Below are positions 33,556 to 46,500 of a DNA stretch of 64,000 nucleotides, one piece after another. The position numbers and the translations under genes are program-made. The notes under the pieces were generated by a model. The model made no database searches. It had not been told where the DNA came from and saw nothing but the letters and a program-made list of their open reading frames with translations. The first letter of the stretch is position 1, and every line of letters begins with the position of its first letter. Origin of the DNA: Mesocentrotus franciscanus (taxonomy: Eukaryota; Echinodermata; Echinoidea; Camarodonta; Strongylocentrotidae); contig CP137675.1 of assembly GCA_037976565.1 (NCBI GenBank), forward strand, positions 11,364,534 through 11,428,533. The letters run 5' to 3'.

Positions 33556-34189
33556 GGGTCCCCTGGACCGAAGCCCAACAACCCAATTATACCGCTCAAC
33601 CAGGCAGCCATTCACCCCCATCAAACCCCCTTTTAATTGTTTCCATTGTCCTCTTGTCACCTGTTACCTGGATCATCCTATCAATAGGCGATCAATGCAG
33701 GGTCTTGAGCTGACAGGGGTGCGGAGAAGCACCCCTACATACTCAAGTAGGCTCAAGAGCCCCAAAAATGAAACACCCCTCATTCTCTCCTTCGCCTTCC
33801 ATCATGGAAGGTTAAAATGGAATGAAGACATTTTTTGAAAAGTGTATAATATACCAGGCAAGCAATATTCATGCCACATGATTTTAGACGCTCTAAAGAA
33901 GGAAACGCGAATATAAATTGAAAAGTCAACAGATCAAAACCATACATTTAAACATCTTTTTACAAGGGATTGCAGATTTATTTTGAGAATTGCAAATGTC
34001 TCATTTTCAATCTAGAACCATTTCGAAACCCTTTGACACTTTCACAAGGGGCTGCATGGTAATAACAAATCTTTTAATAACAATTCAAAAATGCATTAGT
34101 CTCTGCTCTCTAGAAATGCAAGAATATATGGATGAAAGGTGAAATAGGAGAATAGGAGTTAGAAATGTTTTTAACCAAAAGTATGGAAG
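33556..34189. other. Gene-free stretch
   Basis: Unique DNA with no recognised feature. Confidence 0.4.
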
Positions 34190-34690
34190 ATAAAAAGAGA
34201 CAGGATAGAAGATAGGAGAGAAAAATATAATGACAAGTTTAGAGAGGGATAGACAGAGAGATCGAGAGCGACAGACATGGAGAGGGAGGGAGGGGCAGTG
34301 GCTAATGCAGAAAGATAAAATGAAGAGAGAGGAAGAGAGAGACAGACAGACGGACAGACAGACAGAGAGATACAGAGGGAGAGGTAAGGGAGTAAAAGTA
34401 GCGAGGGGATAAGACAGAGAGTGAAGGTGAAGAGATAGAGAGAAAGGAAGAACAAGAGAAAGACAGTGAGGAGGGAGAGACGAGTCTAAAGAGAGGGTGC
34501 AGGAATGGAGACATGAGAGGGGAAAGCGAGAGAAAAAGCAGAGAGAGAGTGACAGACAGAGAGAGAGAGAAAGAGGGAAGAAAGTGAAGAAAGTGTCAAA
34601 AGATGGATGGGAGAGACGAGGGAGAGACGAGGGAGAGCAAGAAAGAAAGAAAGAGAGATAACTAGAGAGAGAAAGTGCAAAGAAAAGTCT
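34190..34690. repeat. 500-bp polypurine tract
   Basis: The plus strand is almost only A and G, with GAGA, GGGA and GACAGACAGA sub-repeats (GACA units at 34340-34375). The minus-strand 223-codon frame is a Ser/Leu/Phe string caused by this composition. Such tracts can form triplex (H-) DNA. Confidence 0.93.
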
Positions 34691-35858
34691 CCAGCTCTCT
34701 CTTTCTCTCTCCCACCCAGGATTTCTCTGAATCAGTGCAAGGAGGATTACATCCAAAGGGTGAGAGAGAGGTGAAGAAAGCCCTCCGCATCAAAAGGATC
34801 CAAATCGGTGTTTTGTCTGCCCGTTCAAACACGACAAACACGGCTGGCGCCACAGCCATATTCAACTCGCCTCAACCAAATAGTAGAGAATAAGGGAGAG
34901 TATAGGGGCATTCAACGGAGAAGGTATGGATTCTTTAACCCTGATGGTGTTATTTCTTACCTCGGAGCAACATTCCTGGCAGCAAGCAGTACTCAAAATG
35001 TTCTTTACAGCCCACAACTGTTTTCAATCTTGTGTGATTTTTGTCACTCTCCTCCGTTGCTCTGTCTGATCCTATAGGCAAGCAATCTACAAATACAAAA
35101 AGGAGAAAGACATTGTAAAAGTAAAAGACAGTTAAGTTACATTTAGTGAAGAACAGGAACGTTCAAAGATTGTTTTGTGATCACCAGTAGCTGAAAGGCA
35201 CACTAAGAAAGCCGGTCTTCTCTTTCTCTTTGAACCACAGGAAATCTCTTAAAATGTTGCATAACTATTTTTCTGTCTGTGATGTAGAAACATGGTAATT
35301 GAAAAGAAAGAAAAGCTTTAGTAAGTAACATGTTTAATAGGTCTTTAAAAGTGTACTTATGAGCATAATGATATTTTTACAAAACAACAGGAGATACATA
35401 TATGTAAATGGAAAATAGGGAAAAGGATGGAGGGGAGGGGAGGGAGGGAGGGATGGGGGGATGGAGGGAGAGACAGAGAAAGAGAGAGAGAATAAAAGAG
35501 AGAATGAAATAATCAGATGACAGAAAAAAAAACTCCATTCACAGTGTTGAAATAGCAATGAAAATCAAAGTGGAAGCTAGTACATGTTTATCAACAAGTT
35601 AAACTTTAAAAAAGACATTCAGAATCAGGCACAAAATGCAATCTGACTAGAGTGGGATGATTCTGTGCATATAAAGTGTATTAAAACACAGAAATTGCAT
35701 TTACGAACACTAACACACAAAAATGAAACAGATAAAAAAAACACATGTTATTGTACATATGTAGAAACACATGTATAATAACCAACCCAAGTAGGAATAG
35801 TCTACATGTATGCATTCAGAAAAGAAGTAACAGTTACAATGCATTTTGTCTGTTTGAG
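34691..35858. other. Gene-free; second purine tract 35424-35494
   Basis: 34730-34960 is non-repetitive and moderately GC-rich (CACGGCTGGCGCCACAGCC). 35424-35494 is GGGAGG/GAGA repeat. No exon recognised. Confidence 0.4.
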
Positions 35859-35917
35859 AGTCAGAAGGACCTTTACTCTTACACCCTTACAATGAGCTAA
35901 CACCCTTTTGGCGCTCA
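35859..35917. mobile_element. Palindromic mini-element, copy e (59 bp, diverged)
   Basis: Left arm GAGTCAGAAGGACCTTTAC and right arm TAACACCCTTTTGGCGCTC still pair imperfectly. The flanks TGTCTGTTTGA and TCAACAGGCA extend the stem and match other copies. Confidence 0.65.
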
Positions 35918-37769
35918 ACAGGCAGTTTACATTCAAACACTGAAACTGAGGTGACAGAAATACATCAGGGCATCGACCTTGCAGTTGTCTCAGATTGCCT
36001 AAATGTTGACATATTTCCAGGCATGTTCAGGTACCCCCAAGAAAGAAAAGGAATTGGAAAAACAGATAAGGTACGAAAATGTTTTCATCTTTGTCCTCGG
36101 AAATGATATTGGGTATCAAAACAAAATACTGAAACCCCTCAAACCTTCTGAGATTTAATCTTTTATATTTGTTTCATCTTTTGTTCTGTGTTATGTATCC
36201 AGTCATTGCATTGTTTCAGGAAAGAAAGAGACAAAGACAACCCTTAAGAAACACATGTAGCAGCAATTTTGATATCTCCAAACTGAACCCTACCCCCCAC
36301 ACACAAACACATTCTTTTTGGGGGGCATGAACTAATTCCAATATGCAGAGCTCTGCCAACAGTGAATTACACCAGCAGAATATCACATGTACCTTTTTAT
36401 ATATTTAGTTAATTTATTGTTATTGTTGATTTTTTCTTCTCATTTTGGAGAATGAAAACTAATGTCTAAAGTCAATATTCACAGGAGAAATACCATTCTT
36501 TATATCATCTTCATTTGATGCTTTGTGTAACACCTAATGTATATAACCAGAAAAAGAAAAGGTATGCTTGATGTAGCTGTAAGTAACTGGTTGCAAGAGG
36601 GCAGCATTGAACTAAATGTCACTGTGTAAAATTTTACCAATAAGAGGCATTTCATTCTTGCTGTTTCTCTTTCATATTTTGTAAATTTGTATAATGTTGA
36701 ATAATTTCAAGGTTTCACTCGGGACTGTGAAATTACAAATAATGGATAATCTTAGAAATTAAAACATGGAATTAGGAATCATACTGTAGCATGGCTCAGA
36801 TCATAGATGTAAACAATTAGAAGAAACAATACGAAAATAAAATAATATGGCCTTCTAATCATGACACTTCTTTGCAAATGATTAAAGTACATATAATAAG
36901 AATTGAAATCATAATCATTTGTTTTGTCATCCACTTCAATAAATCATATTTATTAAAACAAATGTGATTGGTTGTATTGCTTGGAGAGGAAAATGAACTC
37001 GGTTTCCTTTGTTTTGCAATGCAGTAGATGATGGTCATTTCCACTTTAATATTGGACAAATATTCACCAGTTTCCTCAATGTTGGTATACTTCAAGAAAG
37101 CTTTATTGGCTATGTAGTTTGAGCCCAATAAAGTCTAGCTCTTATTTATTGCCAGAAAAGATTTCTTCATTTGTTAAGTTACCAAAACCATATACCAGAG
37201 TTTCTGGTATGACAAAAACTAACACAAAATACCAGGTAATTTCAACCACCTCCCACCCCTCTCCCCCCCCCCCAAAAAAAAACAACAACAAAGAAAACGC
37301 ATATTACTACATCCATCTTGAATAAGATAGAATCTTATACCTTGCCACTAGCAGAAGATACAAGATATGTTATTCTCACTTCAGAAAAATGTGTTATGGT
37401 ATCTTCCGCTTGGTGCAGAAACTTTTTTCGAAGCTTGGGAATCTCTCATCAAACGTGTGTCATTTCCAGACACCATGTTTCAACAGGTCGTATCTAACAC
37501 ATCATTGCCCACAGTTGCTCTTTTAGAAATGGCTTCAGGAAAATATACATTACAACTTGTAAAGTTTCCCCATTAGATTTGGTATTCCAACTAAATATTT
37601 TTCTGACTGCTTTCTTTTCCTGTTCAACATAGCTCTCCACTCCCTAGGGGTGGTTTGGAGCTGGTTTCGCAGGAGCAACAAGAGTTGGAGTTTATTTCAC
37701 TTTTTGATGCTTTATAAAACTTGGTCTATCGATGTTTCAGCATTGTGAAAACATCGCTCTCGCATCTGT
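35918..37769. other. Gene-free stretch
   Basis: AT-rich. GCAAGAGGGCAGCA at 36593-36606 is CTCF-like, but a lone core of this kind is weak evidence. Confidence 0.4.
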
Positions 37770-38200
37770 TAAAGGTCGCGTTTATCGACCAAATTTTTGC
37801 CTAGAATCAGCGTTTTCAAACGTCTTTCAGGCAAATTTTTAAGGCGATAAACGCAAAGCCCTATTTCAAATGTCTTTAGATATGGGCATATTGTAACGCC
37901 GAAAAAGGTGCGTTTTGAATGTGACATACAGCCAGAATCACGTTTCTGAGACACGATAAACGCAAAGCTGTTTTGAACCCCACATACAAATCGGACCTTA
38001 CCATATAGCTCTATGGACCTTCCCAGGCTAATCTGCTTCCAGGGTCAAACGGCGCAGCAGCTGCGCAGAGACAAGGCCTTTATTTTGAATCGTGAAGAGA
38101 CGATAAACGTGACATCCCGAGAATCACGTTCGTATAGTGGGGTTCGATAGTGGGGTTCGATATGTACATATCTGACGGCAAGACCCGATAAACGCACCCA
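37770..38200. mobile_element. Transposon fossil with repeated CGATAAACGC words
   Basis: GTCGCGTTTATCGACC at the left edge and ACCCGATAAACGCACC at the right edge are inverted. The word GATAAACG(C/T) recurs at about 37842, 37951, 38101 and 38187. Such subterminal repeats are typical binding sites for a transposase. No coding sequence. Confidence 0.6.
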
Positions 38201-39732
38201 AAGAGAGAAGTAAAGATGTTTGACATGAGAGAGTTACAGCAGAACTGCATTTAGTTTTATTCGCGCTTGTGTTGGATTTGGTGATCTTCTGAGGACATGG
38301 TGGGGTAGCCTGAGATATCATCACAAATATCACAAGTACTTGTAAAATTCAAAAGATTTCCTAAAAGAAAGATGTTTGGCAGAACAGGATAACTGAAACA
38401 GAACTGGGTTGGTGGGTAGTACAGAATTGAAGAGCTTTGCCAACAAAAATAAATCTATAATCATTCATGCAATGATACATGTTTTCTATCATTATCTAGT
38501 ATTAAACAGGAGTGTAGCACTCTTGAAGACAGAAATAATAAATGACATGGAAAATGCTAAAGAGTGGAAAGCAATATCGTGAGAGACAGATAAGAGAGAA
38601 ATGTGACAGCTTAAGAAAAACAAGAAAGAAAGATAAAGATATTATTTAAAGGTGAGATGGCAACAGACATCAGGTAAATGTGAAGAAATAAGATGATCAA
38701 ATGAGAAGCAGAAAAGAATCCATATTTAGAAAGAGGAAAAGATTAAAAACTGGATTATTCACATAAGTGGAAAGTGGAACTGGCGTCATTGCATAAGTGT
38801 GGCAAAGAAACAGCTCAATGAAAGAAGAATAAAATTAGCACTGAGGCACATAGGTATTCTTTTTTTTTTTAATCTAATATTCCAAAGTGACATGAAACAA
38901 ACAGACCTACATTGTTCGAGAAGTAAAATCAAGAAGAGTCGATCCTGAAGGAAACTTTAATATGAACTCTGAAATGGCAAAGACCAAATTCTCTTCTTTT
39001 CCATTATGGACTATTCTTTCCATCACCATCGTGCCTGTTCATCCCCTCACCCCTTCCTCATGTTTAGACAATGAAAGCATGCATAACCTGGACATGAAAC
39101 TGAACTTGTGAAGTATCTTTCAATCTGGTTATACCATGGTCTCCATCTAACACGTGAGAAAACAACGCCGGGGATTACGGGATCGAGCAGCGGAGGCGGC
39201 AACCATGCCCAACCTGAAAGGTACCCATCTGGGTGGGCCTCGTCTCTCGCTACACCTGATCTCCATTTCAATTTACTCTAGGCCTTGTTTTAAGACTCAA
39301 CTCATTTTGTGATCAATTCTTTTTTAATGTACAAGTATGGTGAACGAGAGACTGCATACAAAGGATTCATACAAACCTTACAAATGATTGTACGACACAT
39401 GCTCTGGCAATAATTGCCTCACAGTCAATTCAAATTTCAACATTGGATCCTTTACTATACCTAATCCTAACAATCCGATCACTATAGATAGGCCTTTAAG
39501 TATCAACTCAGTTTTGTTGATTGAATGACACATGATCCATCAATAATTGCTCTATGATCAATTTTATGTATATAATAATTAAAACAAAATCCCAACTTCA
39601 ATCTCGGATCCAACAGTATACCTAAACCCAATCCTAAACTCTATACCAAACCTAAAAACTATTTTCAACCCCAACTTTGCATTATAATCTTTGATGTAAA
39701 GCCAGAAGAAAATGTCGCCAAAGCTTGTGCTG
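38201..39732. other. Gene-free; patch 39000-39290
   Basis: 39100-39270 is non-repetitive and GC-richer (AACAACGCCGGGGATTACGG, GCGGAGGCGGCAACC). No exon recognised. Confidence 0.4.
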
Positions 39733-39876
39733 GGCCCTGTTTCATAAAACTTGTTATCAATAACAAGTTACAAGCTACTGTTATAAGCTACTGAAATCAT
39801 GGCATCTGATTGGCTGAGAGCAAATTTGTCAGAAAATTAGCAGTTGTTATAGATAACAAATTTTATGAAACGGGCC
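39733..39876. mobile_element. Palindromic MITE (GGCCCTGTTTCATAAAACTT family), uninterrupted
   Basis: GGCCCTGTTTCATAAAACTT ... AAATTTTATGAAACGGGCC with the internal TTGTTATCAATAACAAG hairpin. 144 bp. It provides the empty-site reference for the interrupted copy at 11934-12374. Confidence 0.9.
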
Positions 39877-42498
39877 ACTGGATCACTGTTTTTTTAAACC
39901 ATATTTTATACAAATGATTCAACTCCTCATAAGCAGTCCTCGACACGATGTATTAAAAGAACATCACAGCTGAAGTCTGTAACTATATCATTATTTTACA
40001 GAAACTGATGAATATTTCGTTTTTATAGAATATTGGCAAGAGTTTAAATAATGTAATAATTGAAAAACTATTTATTCTGTAAGAGAATCATGCAGATCAT
40101 GATTTAGATTTTGTAAGTGAAACTTCAGTAACTTCAACCCAAATCATGATACTTCAGGAGAAACTGAATGCGTTCTTCTTGATCACCTACAATCCTCCTC
40201 TAAATAGGAAAATTTTCCCTTTCCATATTCCGAACAAAATACTGTATGATTTGCCTATCATTCTCTATATCGGGTTGCATTCCAACAGGCAGTGTTTAAT
40301 CAAAATGGGTTCCCAACAAGGTCTTGACTCCTCAGCAAGCATTGCGTTCCATACTCAAAGGAGTGATCAACAAATCACTCAAATTTCCATGTAATTTAGG
40401 AACACAAGTGTAATATCTACTCAGCTGTGGACAGATGACATAGGTACTCAAAATATCCAATGCTTAGAACCTCTACACCCCGTCTCTCTATCTCTCTCTC
40501 CTTCTCTAATCACATCTCTTTCTATCCCTTTTTTTCCCCATCTCCCTGTTCAAACTACCAATACTTTCCCACTTGTATTTCCTCTATCTACACCTTCTCT
40601 GCATCTCTCTGTTTTCAAACAGTAATTCTTCTCCATACACATTTCCTTTACATCTCTTCCTTAATGATACCTCTATCTTACAATTCAGCTTTTCTATCTT
40701 CTCTTCTATTTCAACTAACATTTTTCCTTTTTTTAATCAACCATATCGGGGGCCAAAAATGGCAAGGGATACCATATGAATAACACTTACCTTATAAGCA
40801 TCTGCATCACAGATTTTTAAAAAAATTTCATCATTTAGTTATAACTTGTAATACGGAAATGATGCAATTTCAGCCCGTCCCCCCAACTGTGACCCAACCA
40901 CCCTTTAAACATTTCTGTACCACAATTGGACACTTTCACTCTTCCATGTTCTTTCATTTAGAGTTTGAGAGCATCCATTACATCATCAATTATTTTCTTG
41001 AAACTGTGAACCATCATCCTTTAAACTTCTCTGTACTACAAACTACTTCCATGTATCACAACAGAACACTCTTATTTTTTGTCCCAGTCTTCTATTCTGG
41101 AGTAGGGAGGGCATCCGTTACAGATCACTCTGTCATCGTCTACCAAAGACCCTTCCAAGCTGATGGATGCTAATCCCAATATTAACAATCTCTCTGATCC
41201 CTGAGAATCATTGTACAGCCCCATTCCTTGTTAAAAGGACCAATTAGCAGCTCAAAAGACACTCCTACCTTACCCTTAATGTCCCGTTCTCACCAAGAAG
41301 CTGGAAAATAATTTGAAATATATTTTAAGTCAAAGATAGTTTCATAATGTTTGTATTAAATAGCAAAATTCATTCATTTATAATCAACTTTTCTATGCTA
41401 CATCTTAGTGAATGCTGCTGATTGAAGAAGAAAAAATGTAGATAGGAAAACAGAACAATTTTGATCCAGAATGCCAACAACAAAAAATGGGAAGCTCAAA
41501 AAAGATGTCTCATTAAGAAATGAAAAAGGGGATATAAAGAATCATCAATAAATCATATACATTTTATATGGAGAAGAAAAAAGAGCTTCCATAAGAAAAC
41601 AGAAAAATGTCTACAGCTGTACTACAGCTGGACAACATTTTCATATAAACGATGATCTATGCGACTATCTTTCAAATGTGAACGACCAGATTCGTATTTT
41701 GCTGCCCTCTGTAATGAGACAGGGGGGATTATGGGAAACAGAGAAGACACACAAACATCGTCAGACATGGTTCCATCATTACCCCTCTCTCTCTCTCTCT
41801 CTCTGACTGATCAAATACAACATCCCCTGTCTAAATCCATTTTATGTGATGTCCTCTGTATGCCATTAACTGAATGTTAAGGTATATATGTTTTAAAAAA
41901 TGCTTGTAGATATGATACCTCTGTTTGCAAATCAAGATTGAAGAAAAAGGAACTACCTGTACAATACAATTATCTTTACATATATACTTGGATGTATCCA
42001 AGGGTCCTTCTATTTACAGCTGTAACGTTCATAATATTTCCACTGTATAAAGTTATCTGAATGCTCCTTTTGATGTACCATTAGAAAATTATTAAAATTA
42101 TTTATTCCATAATAAAATGCGGGGGGACAATGGTATAAACAGATAATAATGAATTAACTTTTTTATGAATTCTAAACAACTCCCAATCATAGTTAGTAAC
42201 TTTTAAAAAATTGGTCTAAACTCTAAAGGTATAATTTGTTCTCTTCACTTGCAATTATATAGGGGAAAGAGGGTCTGTAAATGGCATCTAGCTTTGGATG
42301 TAGGGTGCTAGGCCTCTGCCAACACACCACCACCCAATCCTCTAAAAGCATCTCTAAATCCCCTACCTTTCCATCTCAACAAGTCTGGTATTCAGCTTAA
42401 CAGACGTGTACCAGTCTCTTTCCCTTCCAGGAGCTAGCTCACAGGGTTCAAAATGTTTCCATTTTACCACCAGTATGAAAAGTGACATTATCACTAAC
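39877..42498. other. Gene-free stretch with small CT runs
   Basis: CT runs at 40475-40510 and 41785-41803. Frames of 70-107 codons lack recognisable domains. AT-rich throughout. Confidence 0.4.
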
Positions 42499-42715
42499 TA
42501 CCGTAGAACCAGAATCTTTCGCAACATGAAACTGTCGAGAATTATAAACGATACCAAATTTTGCAGCAAACACTTTTGAAAATTTCACAATATGCAAAAA
42601 TTTGTTGGTTTATCAGTTCTGATTAATTGATTTTATGGAATAAAATGTATATGAATATGAAGTATTTGCAAAAAGTTATAAATCTTTCACAGATGCAAAA
42701 GTTTTCTACTGTGCA
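42499..42715. mobile_element. Probable MITE with TTTCGC sub-repeats
   Basis: Begins TACCGTAGAACCAGAATC and ends AAGTTTTCTACTGTGCA, an imperfect inverted repeat. Inside, CTTTCGCAAC, AATTTTGCAGC, TATGCAAAAATT and GATGCAAAAG are variants of one word in both orientations. Confidence 0.45.
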
Positions 42716-42964
42716 ATACAAAACATATTAATATGCTCCTGAAATAACAAGATGCCTTTCTCAATGTCATCATTGAAATAAAACATGAAACATAATAGCA
42801 TTAAATGAAAGAGAGGTATAGGCCTAGTTGAAGCTATCAGTATAGAGGTTGATGACTGGGATAAATATTACTTATTGATTGACCTATGAAGTTCGAAATG
42901 GCTGAAAAAACAGAACCAGGTGAAACTCTGGCTCCTTCATTGTGGAATTCTTCAAGCAGGTATC
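42716..42964. other. Gene-free stretch
   Basis: Unique DNA. A minus-strand 63-codon frame (42837-43028) is open but unrecognised. Confidence 0.35.
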
Positions 42965-43009
42965 CAAGATTACGGTCTTCTCTGACTGCATGCATGCAGT
43001 CAATCTTGG
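42965..43009. promoter_or_regulatory. Perfect 20-bp palindrome inside a longer hairpin
   Basis: TGACTGCATGCATGCAGTCA at 42983-43002 is exactly self-complementary. Outside it, CCAAGATT (42965-42972) pairs with AATCTTGG (43002-43009, overlapping by one base). Extrusion or a dimeric protein site are both possible. Confidence 0.3.
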
Positions 43010-43135
43010 AATGTGTTTTTTTTTCCATGGGAGTGGGAAGTGAAAACAGGGTGTCACTCAGCGGACAGCTCCGATTCCATGACTGGGCCGGGACTGGAGG
43101 AGAGGGTTAAAAACCTGGAGAAGCCTCGGATCATG

Positions 43136-43149
43136 TCTCCATGGCAACC
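43136..43149. promoter_or_regulatory. RFX X-box-like motif
   Basis: GTCTCCATGGCAAC fits the RFX X-box (GTNNCC AT RGNAAC) at both half sites. It lies in a GC-richer, non-repetitive patch (43060-43340). RFX sites often sit in promoters of ciliary genes, but no gene start is seen here. Confidence 0.4.
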
Positions 43150-43470
43150 ATGTGGGTTCACACTCCCCGCCAGCAAGGCCTTCTCTCGTCTCTGCCCGCC
43201 AGAGGGAGATGAGGGAAGTTCTGTTTTGGGTTAGGATGGAGGTAGGAAAGTTACCGGTTTCAAAGGGTCTCTTTTGTTTCGGAGAGGACCGAGAAGAGAT
43301 TGAATTAGTGGTAGAAGGCTGGGAGGAGGAAGGAAACAATTAGTATGGTATGTTCAGGCACCATGATCACAAGCTTGGCTTGTCAGGGCTGCAAATTTCT
43401 GTGACATTGTATTTGTTTCTTTGTGCATTGTTTTGTTTTGTTTTTCATTTGAAGGAAAACATAGAACATA

Positions 43471-43507
43471 GGGAGGGAGGGGGAGAGAGAGAGAGAGAGA
43501 GAGAGAG
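43471..43507. repeat. (GA)n microsatellite
   Basis: GGGAGGGGGAGAGA followed by pure GA dinucleotides. Confidence 0.92.
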
Positions 43508-46500
43508 CAAATATAAAGCTTCATGTGGAGAAAATCTTGATATTGAAATTAATGACATTCTTTTCCAAAGTTTTGTTATCAGCAGATAAAACTGTTTCGT
43601 TGGACTAATCTCTCAAACAAAGAACAACTTAACTAATACTTCCATGAGAGCTGGATCACACATCAAGAAGTCAAACAACATCTTCTGGCCCATATTTCAA
43701 ACGTCATGGAAACTGATGTGGGAACGCATCGTAATCCGCATCTGTCTAATAGAATTGTGTTGAAAGGCGGGATGAGAACAATGTAGTGTTCCCGTGTTTG
43801 TGCGGATTTGGTGTCTGTGGGTATTGTCTGTCACACAAACACGCACACTCTTATAATTATACACTGCAAGGAGATAGGGAGTGCTTGTTGAAGGTAGAAG
43901 ATAGAAACTTATTGAAATGAAAGTAATTCTTATACAATAGATGCACAAATACATTTTAAAATGGACTATGCTAGACTGACAGAAGATGTATTTAGCATAA
44001 CATCTTTCTTACATTATCATGATAACATCAGAATACATACATTCTGATGTGTATATTCATGTATGTTTCGGTGGTTGAGCAGTTTTATTTTTCTTCAGTG
44101 GAATTACAGTTTGTCATGCATCATTGGATGAGACTAAGTTTAAACGTACAAGGAAATAGGAATCAGATTATATAAATTGAATATCTTTGTGTTATGTGGG
44201 CCTTCAACTTGCTCAGTTATATGTAAATGTGCATTTCATCTTAAATGCTAAGGAACCTTCAAAGTATATGCCTCTATCAGTGTTCATATTTGTTAACAAA
44301 TCCATTTCCATATGATCAATATGAGACAATATGAAAAATCAAAATGAATCAAACTGTATAATTTTTTGTTCACATTGTCTGCGATCGAGAATACATTTCT
44401 TAGAAATAAATTCAGATTTATGAGGACTTGAAAAAAAACTTCACAATAAATGCACTTACGGTTCTACGCACAAACAGAATAAATCTTCTGCATCTTCATA
44501 GTAGGCATGGCAAAACCGATTTAGCATTGAGATGATGTTTTTTTACTGCAAATGGCAGCCGCAACTACAAAAATAACATATACCCACATCACTAAAGTTG
44601 AGATGAAGGTGGTTAGCTTAACAAGATTTTGTCTGCCCGAGGAAAGTGGGATTTATTTGCACTCTGTTTTTGACACTGAGGGGGCAATGACATGGTTGCG
44701 CCCTCCTATCCTACCTAGGATCTGCCCGATGATGGCTGACCACAGCTGCAAGTGGAGGAATGAAAATACTGAAGGAAAACATGAAGTCAATTTAGGACTT
44801 AGGGAGGATATTTGTGATAGTCTTTTAAGGTAGGAGAAAGCCACTTCCCCCTCCCCCCTGCCATCTTCGGCATTCCATAAGATCAATTAAAGCTGGTATG
44901 AAGTTCAACTTACATAGAGAAATTCCTTTCATCCAAAATGTAAATTCTAATTTCCCAAGTAAAGAACAAAATCTTAATAATAAAACGATGCACTGGAATT
45001 CAAAACAAAGAATGATGGAATAATTCTTTTATGTGAAAAAGACACTATGACAGTGTAAAAAATGAATTTTCATAAATGAAATTGCTGAAAGTGTTAAACA
45101 TTTATTGGTGTTGATTTTGGTATAAATTGACATCGTATTTGGAGAAATCTTACATTACAATTGAACTGTTATATTCAAAATAATTAGTACATACATTTAT
45201 TGTATTAGGGCCAAATACAATGGAGGATTTTGAATATTGGACAGTTTGTATTTAAAAAATATGGAAAAGGTTCTTAGCAGTTTTTGAAATGTAATATATG
45301 AAAAGTGATTAGAATAAACCAATGCTCTTTGAAAAATTGTCTTGGAAAACATCCTCAGACAATACACCAAGCAGAGAAGAGACTTATAAATCAAAAGAAA
45401 AACATATAATTCTGAAAAGCCACTAAATTTAGGTTCCAAGATATAGACACTACACCTTATTCATACCTATCTTGTCATGAATTGAAACAAACCGACTTTA
45501 ACATTATGCATGGTCATGGATCTACAGTCCCACACATTAACTGTATATTGTTTCATTTGAATTTGTTTGTATTCACCAGACATACGTTGCCTTTTGGAGA
45601 CCAGACACATTTCATGTATCTCTCATGGCAAGTTCATTGACCGGGCAATCAAAAGGGCACCAGACTTGTCTTCAAAAACATGAGAGGCACGAAAGAATCT
45701 CTGCTACAAGAATCATATCATAGAGAGATAACATACATCCATCAACTCGTAATTTCTTTCTCTATCATTTCCTGAAAATTACTCCAACACCTGTCCGGGT
45801 CTCCTTGAAGAATCATTGACAACGATAACCTGAGACGAAACAGAATCTACTTGCCGGATAGCAGATGTGGACATGCATGTCAAAAATGTTTGACGCAAGG
45901 TTTATTTTGGATCATAGCATTTATGCGCACCTGTTTTGCGACTTTGTGTCAGCTAAGAGCACAACAAGGGTGACAAATTTGACTGATTTGAGACATAAAT
46001 GAATATATCCCATTTCCTTTCATTCAAAAACTTTGTGTTGAAATATTCATGCGTGAGTGACAATGACATGTGAGTGAATTTCCTGATTTAAAGCCAACAT
46101 GTTTGGAAAGGAGTGTTCTGTTTTTTTGTTTTTTGTTTCTTCAAAAATATGAAATTGACATGATTTACTGTTCAGCTGTGGTCTAATACATTACCTTTCT
46201 GGGCTTCTTGACATAACAGTACTGTACATCCATCCACATTGCAAACACTCCCTCTCTATTTTTCCCTGATTTACATATATTATAATACAACCTTTTACCT
46301 ACTGAGAGTAGATAGATAGAGTTGAAATGCTTTCTACTGAAGATGTTGAACTACTAATCCTCACCTACTATGTAATGCATGGTAATTTGCAAATTTTTGC
46401 AGGTAAGTTGGAGAGCTATGTTTGCATCTTTGGTAAGATTACATTCTGTATAGCTTCTAGACTACAAAAACTTATACAACAAAATAATATTCTGTGAATA

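Noticed and set aside
33334..33713. Overlapping frames of 73-120 codons on both strands
   Set aside because: They lie on the hAT palindrome, which mirrors open frames.
34085..34756. Minus-strand 223-codon open frame
   Set aside because: Ser/Leu/Phe-only low complexity caused by the polypurine tract; no domain.
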